The notes under the pieces were generated by a model. It saw nothing but the letters and a program-made list of their open reading frames with translations. It was not told where the DNA came from and did no database searches. The translations under genes and the position numbers were made by a program. Below, in pieces: positions 1 through 7,501 of a DNA stretch of 24,358 nucleotides (position 1 is its first letter; each line of letters starts with the position of its first letter). Origin of the DNA: Hydrogenophaga sp. Its GTDB lineage: Bacteria > Pseudomonadota > Gammaproteobacteria > Burkholderiales > Burkholderiaceae_C. The DNA lies in the NCBI GenBank assembly GCA_018335615.1, contig JAGXRS010000123.1:1-24358 (forward strand), given 5' to 3'.

Positions 1-45
1 GGCGGTGGCAATTTCGGTGGCGGCGGTGCGTCGGGCCGGTGGTGA
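1..45 (+). CDS. C-terminal tail of a TPM-domain (YgcG-like) protein, partial
   Basis: Frame 1 from the first base reads Gly-Gly-Gly-Asn-Phe-Gly-Gly-Gly-Gly-Ala-Ser-Gly-Arg-Trp and then TGA at 43-45. A glycine-rich end closing in GGGGASGRW-like sequence is characteristic of YgcG-type TPM-domain envelope proteins in proteobacteria, which have a signal peptide, a TPM domain, a membrane helix and a Gly-rich tail. Only 14 codons are inside the window, so the rest of the protein is not visible. The next gene starts 7 bases later on the same strand and is itself a TPM-domain gene, which supports the reading. LemA often precedes such pairs, but that lies outside the window. Confidence 0.55.
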   Translation, partial: GGGNFGGGGASGRW

Positions 46-52
46 AGCACCC

Positions 53-583
53 ATGAACAAGCTGACCTTGCTGCTCAAGCACCTCTGGCTGGATGTGTCC
101 GACACCGAGCGCGCGATTCCCCCTGACCTGGTGCAACGCCTGGCGCAACGGGTTGCCGCCAGCGAACAACGCCACACCGGGCAGATCCGCCTCTGTGTGG
201 AGTCGTCGCTACCGGCGAGCTACCTGTGGCGGCTGGGACCAGACAACAGCCTGGGAGAACTCATCCGGCAGCGGGCGGTGACCCTGTTTGGCAAGCTGCG
301 CGTCTGGGACACCGAGCACAACAACGGTGTGCTGATTTATGTGCTGCTGGCCGAACACGCCATTGAGATCGTGGCCGACCGGGGGCTGATGCGCGAGGTG
401 GACGCCACGCACTGGCAAGGGGTGGTGGCGCACATGGCCCGCGCATTCGGCGACCACCGTTACGAGGACGGCCTGACGCTGGCGCTGGAAGAAACCTCCG
501 CCGCGCTGGTGGCCCACTTTCCTCGATCCGACGGGGCCGGCGACCACCCCAATGAACTCCCGGACACGCCGCTGCTGCAATGA
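53..583 (+). CDS. TPM domain-containing protein
   Basis: A 176-residue protein with one TPM (formerly DUF477) domain over most of its length. The diagnostic block is Asn-Asn-Gly-Val-Leu-Ile-Tyr-Val-Leu near residues 89-97, followed by a strand and Ala-Asp-Arg-Gly. It has no signal peptide and no membrane helix, so it probably acts on the cytoplasmic face, unlike the upstream YgcG-type gene. I chose the ATG at 53 rather than an in-frame start at 5 because the longer form would overlap the upstream reading frame; the 7-base gap suggests translational coupling. TPM domains have been linked to phosphatase activity and photosystem repair in plants and to envelope maintenance in bacteria, but the bacterial role is not settled. 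It converges on the polysaccharide locus and probably does not belong to it. Confidence 0.82.
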   Translation: MNKLTLLLKHLWLDVSDTERAIPPDLVQRLAQRVAASEQRHTGQIRLCVESSLPASYLWRLGPDNSLGELIRQRAVTLFGKLRVWDTEHNNGVLIYVLLAEHAIEIVADRGLMREVDATHWQGVVAHMARAFGDHRYEDGLTLALEETSAALVAHFPRSDGAGDHPNELPDTPLLQ

Positions 584-643
584 GCCCAGTCACAAAACCG
601 GCGGCACCGGTAGCGCGAGCAGCCAGCGTCGATCTCCGGGTCG

Positions 644-2509
644 CTAGGGCTCGTTCGTGAAAGTGACCTGGTAGGCGTAGTTGCCCGGTTGCAGCTCATC
701 GAACACGATGGCGGCACGGTAATCGTCTATGCGGATCACCGCTGGCTTTTTCATCTCGATCTTGACCGACTGCACCTTGGGGAGCATCGACTTTTTCGGC
801 AGCATCACCACCAAGCTGGCGCCGCGCAGCGGCCGGTTTCCACTCACCGTGACGTCGAACACAAGGCGTTTGCCGTTGTACGACGTAGACAGCTTCAGGC
901 GTTCGCGTTCGCGCCACCAATCGGCCACCTCCCCGGCCGAGGCCATCCACAACCGATCACCGCGCTGCTTCAGGTGATCCAGAAAACCCGGCATGGCCTG
1001 GATCAAAACGCCGTCGGCGTTGAAATTCTGCGTGTGCACACTCAACCACGCCAATGCGCCGTTCTGGAAGGCCAAGTCGAAGTCGGCCATCAGCGCTTGT
1101 GTGGTCTGCTCAGGGCTGAGCTTTTCCCAGTACAGATTGATGTCATCGCGCTGGGTGCGGGGCAGCACAATCAGGGCCTCATCTGGCCGGACCCCGTCGA
1201 GCTTGGCCACCAGGGGAAGCCGCGATTCGGAGCGGTTCGGGTCAGCGGCATGGTGGCGGATACCCGCCTGGTGAATCAGCCGCTCGGTGGTCGCGTCGTA
1301 ACCTTCGGTCGGCGCGCGAAAGCCCGTGGCGCCGGTGAGGCCCGAGATCGCCGATGCCAGTTCGGCCTGCATGGTTTGAATGCGCTGCGCCTGCAAGCTG
1401 GCCGGCTGGCCCTTGAAACTGTCGTGAACGTCGCCGTGAAAGCCAATTTCGAATCGTCGGGCAATCCGCGCCAGCACCTCGGGAAAGAGTTTGCCAACGG
1501 AGGTGAGCACATAGAACGTGGCCGGGTAGTTGGCAGCCTCCATGAGGTCGGCAAACAGCATGGCGTTCGGAAACCCGTCTTCGGTATCCATTTCGATCAC
1601 CTGGGCCGCGAGCTTTCCGTTGGGCCATGCCGCCCGCACCATCACAGGCCTGCGCTGCAGCCAGGAGAGCGTGTCATCAATGAGGGCGTAGGCGGCCGTT
1701 GGACGTGCCTCCCAGGTGGATTCGGCAAAGGCAAAAAAGGCCGCACGCCCCGTGTCGTCAGCCCGTTCCGAATACACCACCGCGCCTTCGTCCTTGCGCT
1801 CAGGATCCAGAATGCGCGCCCAGTTCATGAAACGCCCGGCCGTCATGTCCCCTTTGACGCGCAGCAAGGGCTCCGCGGTGGCGCCCAGCAGGACGCGCTG
1901 TCCGGCTGCCTGGGTGTGCGAGACTGGTGACTCCCCGTCCAGGATCAGATAATGGATGTCCTCACTCGGTGCTATCTGACCCACATGGCGCACCCCCATG
2001 TTCTCCAGGAACTGCCAGCTTTCCCACTCACCATTGCCGTTGCGGGTGCCGGTGGCCCAAGTGGCCAACAGGGCACCGCCTCTGGCGCGGAAGGCCTGCA
2101 ACTCGCGGCGATCCTCCTCGCTCAAGGCGACGGCCGATGGCAGGATCACCACCCCTTCTTTCTGCTTGCGCAACTGCGCGCTGTCGTCAATCTCCTTGAA
2201 ATCAACCCGACGGTTGTGAAAATAGTTGCGCCAAGGAACCAGCAGATTTTCGTAATTGCCGCCGGCGCCCGAAAAATAGGCCCGGGTACTGGGTGACGCA
2301 TAAAGAATCACGGTGCGGCCAGCCGACGCATGGGAGATCAACCAGCCCTGTGCCCCCAAGACGGGCGAACTCCACCCCAGCGACTGCATGATGATCATGT
2401 ACACGACCGCCGGTATCGCCAGGCCCAGAATGACCATGGGGGCCATGAACACGCCGACACGTCTGAAAATGGATGGCGCGGCGACGCCGTCGTGGGGAAG
2501 GGACTGCAT
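644..2509 (-). CDS. CE4-type polysaccharide deacetylase with N-terminal GATase-like domain (paralogue C)
   Basis: A 621-residue membrane-anchored protein. A hydrophobic segment spans about residues 18-46, followed by a GATase1/ThuA-like alpha/beta domain (about 65-280) and a NodB-like CE4 domain (about 300-500). The CE4 motifs are readable: Met-Asp-Thr-Glu-Asp at 307-311, His-Gly-Asp-Val-His at 358-362 (the HxxxH metal pair), Arg-Ala-Pro-Thr-Glu-Gly-Tyr-Asp at 398-405 and Leu-Ser-Val-His at 489-492. After a conserved Trp-Trp-Arg-Glu-Arg-Glu-Arg stretch (531-537) there is a C-terminal beta domain. The family removes N- or O-acetyl groups from polysaccharides, here probably in the periplasm. 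The ATG at 2509 follows the TGA of the preceding gene with one base between; upstream in-frame starts would lie inside that gene. It is last in the porin/GT2 operon. The motif-1 DTED form is unusual relative to the common FDDG, so activity is likely but not certain. Confidence 0.82.
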   Translation of the reverse strand: MQSLPHDGVAAPSIFRRVGVFMAPMVILGLAIPAVVYMIIMQSLGWSSPVLGAQGWLISHASAGRTVILYASPSTRAYFSGAGGNYENLLVPWRNYFHNRRVDFKEIDDSAQLRKQKEGVVILPSAVALSEEDRRELQAFRARGGALLATWATGTRNGNGEWESWQFLENMGVRHVGQIAPSEDIHYLILDGESPVSHTQAAGQRVLLGATAEPLLRVKGDMTAGRFMNWARILDPERKDEGAVVYSERADDTGRAAFFAFAESTWEARPTAAYALIDDTLSWLQRRPVMVRAAWPNGKLAAQVIEMDTEDGFPNAMLFADLMEAANYPATFYVLTSVGKLFPEVLARIARRFEIGFHGDVHDSFKGQPASLQAQRIQTMQAELASAISGLTGATGFRAPTEGYDATTERLIHQAGIRHHAADPNRSESRLPLVAKLDGVRPDEALIVLPRTQRDDINLYWEKLSPEQTTQALMADFDLAFQNGALAWLSVHTQNFNADGVLIQAMPGFLDHLKQRGDRLWMASAGEVADWWRERERLKLSTSYNGKRLVFDVTVSGNRPLRGASLVVMLPKKSMLPKVQSVKIEMKKPAVIRIDDYRAAIVFDELQPGNYAYQVTFTNEP

Positions 2510-2510
2510 G

Positions 2511-2732
2511 TCAAGGTTTATCCGAGGAAGGCTGCGATGCAGACTCGGGTATATAGCGTTTGAGGAAAATGGGTTCACGGACCACTTTGGCATCGGGGTC
2601 TGTGTTGACGGATTTGGCCTTGGGCTTGCGTTTGTCTCGCAGCTTGAACGCCGCATAGGCGCCCACGCCAATGATCATGGTGGCAATCGTCGTCACCAGG
2701 ATGACGGTGGCCAGAATAGAGACCAGATCCAT
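2511..2732 (-). CDS. Small single-helix membrane protein, possible BcsF or PgaD analogue
   Basis: A 73-residue protein. Residues 3-29 form one strong hydrophobic helix, followed at once by a basic stretch (Lys-Leu-Arg-Asp-Lys-Arg-Lys-Pro-Lys) and a polar tail containing Phe-Leu-Lys-Arg-Tyr-Ile-Pro. The positive-inside rule predicts a short periplasmic N-terminus and a cytoplasmic tail. It sits between the GT2 synthase and a deacetylase, joined to both by the same TGACATG junction; an AAGGA lies about 11 bases before its ATG. In size and shape it recalls BcsF, a 63-residue one-helix partner that recruits BcsE to the membrane, and a BcsE-like gene lies upstream. PgaD, the partner of PgaC, is larger and has two helices. 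Either role is inference; I do not recognise the family from sequence alone. Confidence 0.65.
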   Translation of the reverse strand: MDLVSILATVILVTTIATMIIGVGAYAAFKLRDKRKPKAKSVNTDPDAKVVREPIFLKRYIPESASQPSSDKP

Positions 2733-2733
2733 G

Positions 2734-4089
2734 TCAGAGTTTTCCTTCCCGGTCGAGTTTTCCCCAGGTCATCGTATTGCCACGCCACTCTTCAATCGTG
2801 GCAAAGACCTTGGACACGTCAATGATGTTGATGTAAAAAAGCCTGAACATCACGGCATAGATGATCAGTGAAGGGTCTTCTTCTTCGATGATGATGCAAT
2901 AAGCGGCCGCCACCACATCCAGCACCGTCAACTGCATCCACCACAGGAACAGCAGTGTGGCCAGGCCGTACTGGATACCGACGTAAGCAAAAAATATATT
3001 GCCCATCAACGTCGAAAAGGGCCACATGATGCCCTCGAACAGCATGTACCAGAGAATGAAGCAATTGACCCCTGCTTTCTTGGGCTGCCACAGAGCTTGG
3101 CTGTGCTTGCTGGTGGCCTGAAGAATTCCACGCGTCCAGCGGTAGCGTTGCTTGAGCAGGTTGAGCAGGCTGCTGGGGGTTTCCACCCATGCCACCGCCG
3201 TGGGCTCGTAGGCAATATGCCATCCGCGCATCAGCATCTTGAGGGTCAGGTCGCAGTCCTCGGCGAACGTATCATGATCGTAGCCGCCCACCTCTTGGAG
3301 CACCGTCTTGCGAAACATGCCCAGCGGGCCCGGAATGATGTTCACGGTGCGCATGAAGCTCTGGGCCTTGCGGGCCATGGCCAGCCCTTCAATGTATTCC
3401 AGCGCCTGAATCCGCGACCAGATATTCTCGCGGTTGATCACCTTCACATTGCCCGCCACAGCGCCCACGCTGGGGTCCTCGAAATGGCGAATACAGGCCC
3501 GCAAGGTGTTGCTGGAGAGCTTGGAATCGCCATCCATGTTCAGGATGAACTCCCCGCGGGCCACGCTCATGCCGGTGTTCAACGCTTCAGCCTTGCCACC
3601 GTTGCGCTTGGTGATCACGCGCACCGGCACCCGATCCTGTTCTTGTGCCACTGCAATGGCCTTCTCGTAGGTGTCATCCGTCGAACCATCGTCAATGACG
3701 AGAATTTCGTAGTTCGGATAATCCAGCAACAGCAGCGAACGAATGGCCGCCTGAATGACAACACCTTCGTTATAAGCCGGGACCACCAGCGAAATCATGG
3801 GCGTCAAGCCACCCTCACTGTACATGGCGAGCGTGGGCTTTCTACCTTTGTACAAAGCCTCCAGGTGCTCCATGAAAGAATAAAAAATCAATACGGCATA
3901 CCGTATCACCAGCAAGAACAGGAAACAGATGAGGTAATACGACATGCCGGCGAGAATGACATTCTCGAGCAACACCGTAAAGGAACCCTGCATCGCCAAT
4001 GCACGGCTATACAGGTACGCCAGCAAGGCCAGCATGCCGAGAACGACAACCATGACCCATGCATAGCGAAATACCCGCTTCAAGGCCAA
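2734..4089 (-). CDS. Processive family 2 glycosyltransferase, PgaC/NodC-like polysaccharide synthase
   Basis: A 451-residue inner-membrane GT2 with every motif of a processive beta-glycan synthase: Pro-Ala-Tyr-Asn-Glu (104-108), Asp-Asp-Gly-Ser (133-136), Gly-Gly-Lys-Ala-Glu-Ala-Leu-Asn (164-171), Asp-Gly-Asp (186-188), Ala-Glu-Asp (276-278, catalytic base) and Gln-Arg-Tyr-Arg-Trp (314-318). Hydrophobic segments lie at about 8-30 and 39-70 before the catalytic domain and at about 342-425 after it, as in PgaC, NodC and hyaluronan synthases; there is no PilZ domain. Such enzymes polymerise UDP-GlcNAc or related UDP-sugars and move the chain through the membrane. The best start is TTG at 4089, 6 bases after GGA and 10 bases inside the upstream porin gene; a later ATG at 4053 would cut the first helix. 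The surrounding porin, deacetylases and GH18 enzyme favour an N-acetylhexosamine product. This is the only GT2 in the window with a complete active site. Confidence 0.92.
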   Translation of the reverse strand: MALKRVFRYAWVMVVVLGMLALLAYLYSRALAMQGSFTVLLENVILAGMSYYLICFLFLLVIRYAVLIFYSFMEHLEALYKGRKPTLAMYSEGGLTPMISLVVPAYNEGVVIQAAIRSLLLLDYPNYEILVIDDGSTDDTYEKAIAVAQEQDRVPVRVITKRNGGKAEALNTGMSVARGEFILNMDGDSKLSSNTLRACIRHFEDPSVGAVAGNVKVINRENIWSRIQALEYIEGLAMARKAQSFMRTVNIIPGPLGMFRKTVLQEVGGYDHDTFAEDCDLTLKMLMRGWHIAYEPTAVAWVETPSSLLNLLKQRYRWTRGILQATSKHSQALWQPKKAGVNCFILWYMLFEGIMWPFSTLMGNIFFAYVGIQYGLATLLFLWWMQLTVLDVVAAAYCIIIEEEDPSLIIYAVMFRLFYINIIDVSKVFATIEEWRGNTMTWGKLDREGKL

Positions 4090-5507
4090 AGTTTTTCCAG
4101 ATTGACGCTAGCGGACCGTGCCCGATAGGCCGAATTGTTCCGTTGGCTGGACATCGCCCACAAGCTCAGGCTGACGGCCACGTCCGTGGCAATCCAGCGC
4201 TTGCCACCTGCGGACACACTCCAGCCGTTGCCAGCATCTCCGAACAGGCGGCCGCTCAACTGAGCCGATGTGTACACCGTCCAGTCGGTGTCACTCCACT
4301 CGCCTCTCAGGCCTGCATAAGCTGTGCCCGAACCCTGCTCAGGCGACCAATAGCTGGGTGCATAGAACTTGGTCTCACGGGTCTCCATGCCCAGATACGG
4401 CTTGAAGGCCTTTCCCAGCGGGCGCCAGGCGGTATCCAGGTTCAGTCCGCTGGTCAGCAGGGTGTTGTCGTCGGAAATACGGAAGTGATTGAGACGACCA
4501 GAGAGTCGGCCCACCGCAAAATCGTGCCAAGTGCTCACGCCCAGGTGCACAGCGGTCAGGCCCGCCGCCAGCGCATTGGGGTTCACAGCGGCCCGTCCCC
4601 AGTTCACGCGGCCCAGTTGGACCGATGTGTTGTAGGGCTCGTGGCTCAGGCCCACGCTGCCAAACAGGGTGTGGTTCTGCGTCGGCACGCTCAGTTCAAA
4701 CCTCGGTTTGAAGGCCGTGTTCAAGTCCTGATAACGCAAGCTCACGTCCTGCTGCGACGCTTCGATACCGGGCAATTCATCCCTGACCTTGCTCGTTTCC
4801 ACCTCGAAAATCCGCGTGCCACTGGCATCCCGCCACCGGTGGTTGATCGTGGCAAACCGACGCTGCTCGTCAGAAGAGTCGCTGGACCCGCCCAGGCTCA
4901 CGGCGGTGCGCGGACTGAGTTCACGCGCCGTCAGCTGCAGACCTGCCACGGCATCGGCATTGTTGGGATCACGCGCGAGCACGCTGCGATACAGAGGAGC
5001 TGCCTCGTGGTCCAGGCCACGCCAGCGCTGAACATTGGCCAGACCGAGGTTGGCAGCATCGGCGTACCGGCCGCTGGCCAAGCCTCGGTACACCGGTGCG
5101 GCGTCTACCAATCGGCCTGTCCAAGCCAAACTGTTGGCCATCATCAGCCGCAGCCCCTCATCGGCGTCTCCTTGAGCCATCAAGGCCAGCCCCGCCGTCC
5201 CGGCGGCCTGGTAGTTGCCCGCAGCGTAAAGATCGGCAATCCGTTGCTCGTCGGGCTTTAGCGCGGGCAAGTCAACGCTGGGGGACTCCGCGCTGGGGGC
5301 TGGGGGAATGTATTGAAAAGGGGCAAGCAAGTTGAGGCCACCAAGGCCGGGAACGCCGCCAGGATAGTCGACCCCCGCATTGGGCGCCCGAAGCCTTTCA
5401 TCGGCCAGACAGGCCATGGGCAAACCCAGGCACAGCAACCATGGCAAGAGCCGAGACCGGTTTTTTGATGATGCGCCGCGCAGAGACGGAACGTGATGTT
5501 TGTTCAT
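4080..5507 (-). CDS. TPR plus beta-barrel outer-membrane polysaccharide porin, short PgaA/BcsC-like
   Basis: A 475-residue exported protein. The start ATG at 5507 gives a basic N-terminus, a Leu-rich core and a likely signal peptidase site after Cys-Leu-Ala near residue 35. Residues about 85-195 contain repeated helical pairs of TPR type (Leu-Tyr-Ala-Ala-Gly-Asn-Tyr-Gln-Ala-Ala is typical). The remainder is alternating polar/aromatic beta-strand sequence resembling the PgaA C-terminal barrel. PgaA is about 800 residues and BcsC over 1100, so the TPR part here is much reduced. The predicted role is to guide polymer from the periplasm through the outer membrane. It overlaps the GT2 start by 10 bases, so the two are probably made together. 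It is the only candidate export channel in the locus, since no BcsC is present. Confidence 0.8.
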   Translation of the reverse strand: MNKHHVPSLRGASSKNRSRLLPWLLCLGLPMACLADERLRAPNAGVDYPGGVPGLGGLNLLAPFQYIPPAPSAESPSVDLPALKPDEQRIADLYAAGNYQAAGTAGLALMAQGDADEGLRLMMANSLAWTGRLVDAAPVYRGLASGRYADAANLGLANVQRWRGLDHEAAPLYRSVLARDPNNADAVAGLQLTARELSPRTAVSLGGSSDSSDEQRRFATINHRWRDASGTRIFEVETSKVRDELPGIEASQQDVSLRYQDLNTAFKPRFELSVPTQNHTLFGSVGLSHEPYNTSVQLGRVNWGRAAVNPNALAAGLTAVHLGVSTWHDFAVGRLSGRLNHFRISDDNTLLTSGLNLDTAWRPLGKAFKPYLGMETRETKFYAPSYWSPEQGSGTAYAGLRGEWSDTDWTVYTSAQLSGRLFGDAGNGWSVSAGGKRWIATDVAVSLSLWAMSSQRNNSAYRARSASVNLEKLWP

Positions 5508-5554
5508 GGTGTTTCGGCTAAGAGGTAGGGTGGCATGTGTATAAAACAAACGAC

Positions 5555-5573
5555 AAAAAGAAGCCCGAGCTTC
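5555..5573 (-). terminator. Rho-independent terminator or attenuator after the bcsE-like gene
   Basis: Read on the minus strand, GAAGC - TCGG - GCTTC is followed directly by five T residues. The hairpin begins about 15 bases after the stop codon of the bcsE-like gene and about 48 bases before the porin start. The stem is only five pairs with a stable tetraloop, so it may act as a partial terminator that lowers expression of the porin/GT2 genes relative to the BcsE-like gene. Confidence 0.5.
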
Positions 5574-5588
5574 CTTGCACTGACGGCT

Positions 5589-7154
5589 TCAATTCACGCT
5601 TCGCTTGGCCCTGGGTGCTTCAGATTGTCCAAAAACAGGGCCGTGCAGATCGTCGTCGGCATCGAACACAATGTCCTCGATCGGCTGGTTGTGTGCATTG
5701 ATGTAAATGCTGTCGACGAGGACAGGCTCAGCGCGGTCGAAAATTCGCGCGTACGCGGTATTGGAACGCCTGGCCGGCTCAAAATCCAACCGGAGAACCT
5801 CGTGGTCTTCTTCATCGGAGGACGCGGCCCTGACATTCACCACATGTGGTGCGAAAGGCCGGTTATCAGCTGTCGATTTCGGTGGGTGCTCGCCGTTCCT
5901 CGGCTGTGAGAGGCCGGATGGCTGCAGCACGGCCGCGACATCGTGAACGGATGTGAAATCGGGCCACGTACCACGCTGAACGGCATGCAACAGTTCGCCC
6001 AGACTCAACCGAATGTCTTCACGGTCGTTCGACAGCCTGTCTTGACTGAACACAGCCCCCACAGGGAGACCCAGAATGATTTGCAAGGTTTCCAGCGCCT
6101 GGGTTTTGGAGTCCGTGCTCAGGCATATGTAACAATGATTGTCGTCCGCCGTGATCAACTCACCCAATCGGGCCGATCGGTCATATCGCCTGACGATATC
6201 GCCCATGTTCATTCCTTGGACAGGCGTACCCACCACCACGGTGCAGGGGACAGTATCCGGACTGACCTGGTCCAAGACCAGCCCCAACTCGCGCAAGAAG
6301 TCTTTTGGCTTGAGATAGCCTTTGTACTTTTGCAATGTCGCGCTTAGCGGCTTGGTGTTGGCGGGCGAAGTCGCCGTCTGGGCCGTGAACTGCTGCCCCA
6401 ACAATTGCGGTGGGTACATGTTTTCGCGCACGATCGACATCGCCATCTGGGCGTGATCTGAAGCCTCGTAAAGGCCCGAGTCGAGTGTTGTCAACTGATA
6501 ATTTTTGGCAACGGTAACAGCGGTGGGTGATTGCCAATAATCGAAGCTGAGCGCAAGCCCATCTTTCTCACTTCCCAAACGAACAATACCGTCCAGGCTG
6601 TCCATGATCGCGTTGACCGTGCTGCTGTGCGCATCGCTCAAACGCGAGAAAACCAACAGCGCGGTAATGCCCTTCCTGGCAAACCATTCCTTCAGGACGC
6701 TGACCTGCTCATCCGCCAAAGATACATCGTGCAGACTGAGCAACTCATCTGCTTGGTCAAACACAAGATAACTGTTTTCCGGAATACCAAAATCCTCCAG
6801 CTCGCTGACGAATCTGGAGGCCCCGAACTGAAACATCTTCTTCAGAAAATTGTCCTGAAGCATGAACAGCTGCAAGCGCTGGGCCGCGACCAGCGCTGCC
6901 GTGTCGAGACGGGCAAGCGACTCAATGCGCTGAATGAACTGCGCCGGATTGGCCGAGACGATCACGGCACTCTCGAGACCATCCTCCAGTGCGCGAGCGA
7001 TGCTTCCAGCCAGCAGGGGAAACCGAGCCGAAGTGGTTTTGGCGATCAGCACGTATAGCCCGCCCCCCAGCATGCTGCTGGCGAGGTCGGGGAGTCCGCG
7101 GATACCGATCCGCACGACAGTCCCCCGTGAAACCGGGGCGGGTGCATCATCCAT
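5589..7154 (-). CDS. bcsE: BcsE-like cyclic-di-GMP-binding regulatory protein
   Basis: A 521-residue soluble protein, close to the 523 residues of E. coli BcsE. The N-terminal half has a RecA/NTPase-like alternation of strands and helices without a Walker A motif, as expected of the degenerate NTPase module of BcsE. The C-terminal part (about 295-400) resembles the GIL domain and contains Arg-Arg-Tyr-Asp at 322-325, an RxxD signature like the I-site that binds c-di-GMP. The last 110 residues are polar and probably disordered. BcsE binds c-di-GMP and, with BcsF, BcsQ and BcsR, stabilises the cellulose secretion complex. The start is taken at ATG 7154, where no strong ribosome site is seen; an in-frame TTG at 7187 would add 11 residues. 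Assignment rests on length, architecture, the RxxD motif and context with other Bcs genes. Confidence 0.62.
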   Translation of the reverse strand: MDDAPAPVSRGTVVRIGIRGLPDLASSMLGGGLYVLIAKTTSARFPLLAGSIARALEDGLESAVIVSANPAQFIQRIESLARLDTAALVAAQRLQLFMLQDNFLKKMFQFGASRFVSELEDFGIPENSYLVFDQADELLSLHDVSLADEQVSVLKEWFARKGITALLVFSRLSDAHSSTVNAIMDSLDGIVRLGSEKDGLALSFDYWQSPTAVTVAKNYQLTTLDSGLYEASDHAQMAMSIVRENMYPPQLLGQQFTAQTATSPANTKPLSATLQKYKGYLKPKDFLRELGLVLDQVSPDTVPCTVVVGTPVQGMNMGDIVRRYDRSARLGELITADDNHCYICLSTDSKTQALETLQIILGLPVGAVFSQDRLSNDREDIRLSLGELLHAVQRGTWPDFTSVHDVAAVLQPSGLSQPRNGEHPPKSTADNRPFAPHVVNVRAASSDEEDHEVLRLDFEPARRSNTAYARIFDRAEPVLVDSIYINAHNQPIEDIVFDADDDLHGPVFGQSEAPRAKRSVN

Positions 7155-7501
7155 AGTTGGGCCGAAACATTCAAGGTTTACGTTCAACCATGATGTTACA
7201 CTAATGTAGTATACTTGCGTCTTGTTTCATACGGTGACTGCGTGGGGCATCACACATACTGGTCAATTTGGTATCAAGCCGCACACCAACGGGCCGGTCA
7301 CGCCGCGCCCACCACCGGACAGCCCAAGCCCTGCAGCAGAACGAGCCAGCAGGTGAACGTCAGGCCCAGCTCGACGCCCCGCCTGTCACACCCATTCGTT
7401 GGCTAGATCGTCAGCGGTTGATGAGCGGTGCGCTCCCTGAACAGGACAGGGCTGCCCAGGTGGCGGCCCTCAAGTGACCGGCAACGGCCTTCACGTCTCT
7501 T
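7155..7501. other. Intergenic region with promoter-like AT patch and a doubtful small ORF
   Basis: The region lies between the bcsE-like start and the end of a CE4 gene. Its left 60 bases are AT-rich and include the TAGTAT site at 7207-7215, annotated separately. The right part is GC-rich. On the plus strand a 69-codon frame (7268-7477, TTG start) has codon use like the neighbours and could encode a basic, Gln- and Ala-rich peptide, but it lacks an ATG or GTG start and a clear ribosome site, and I recognise no family. On the minus strand a six-codon frame beginning at ATG 7191 precedes the bcsE-like start. I see no terminator for the CE4 gene. Confidence 0.4.
7207..7215. promoter_or_regulatory. 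TAGTAT-type AT-rich motif upstream of the bcsE-like gene
   Basis: TAGTATACT, containing the 8-base palindrome AGTATACT, lies 53 bases upstream of the bcsE-like ATG. It shares the TAGTAT core with sites at 11272-11280, 21318-21326 and 21381-21389, all in intergenic regions of the same locus. TATACT could also serve as a -10 hexamer on either strand. Operator or promoter function is inferred. Confidence 0.4.

Noticed and set aside
689..1930. A 413-codon plus-strand open frame opposite the CE4 paralogue C gene
   Set aside because: The minus-strand protein has recognisable CE4 motifs; the plus-strand frame has shadow composition (His/Arg/Gly-rich) and no recognisable domain.
3097..5261. Long plus-strand frames at 3097-4128 and 4059-5261
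   Set aside because: They lie antisense to the GT2 and porin genes, whose motifs and signal peptide are clear. Long antisense frames are expected in GC-rich DNA.
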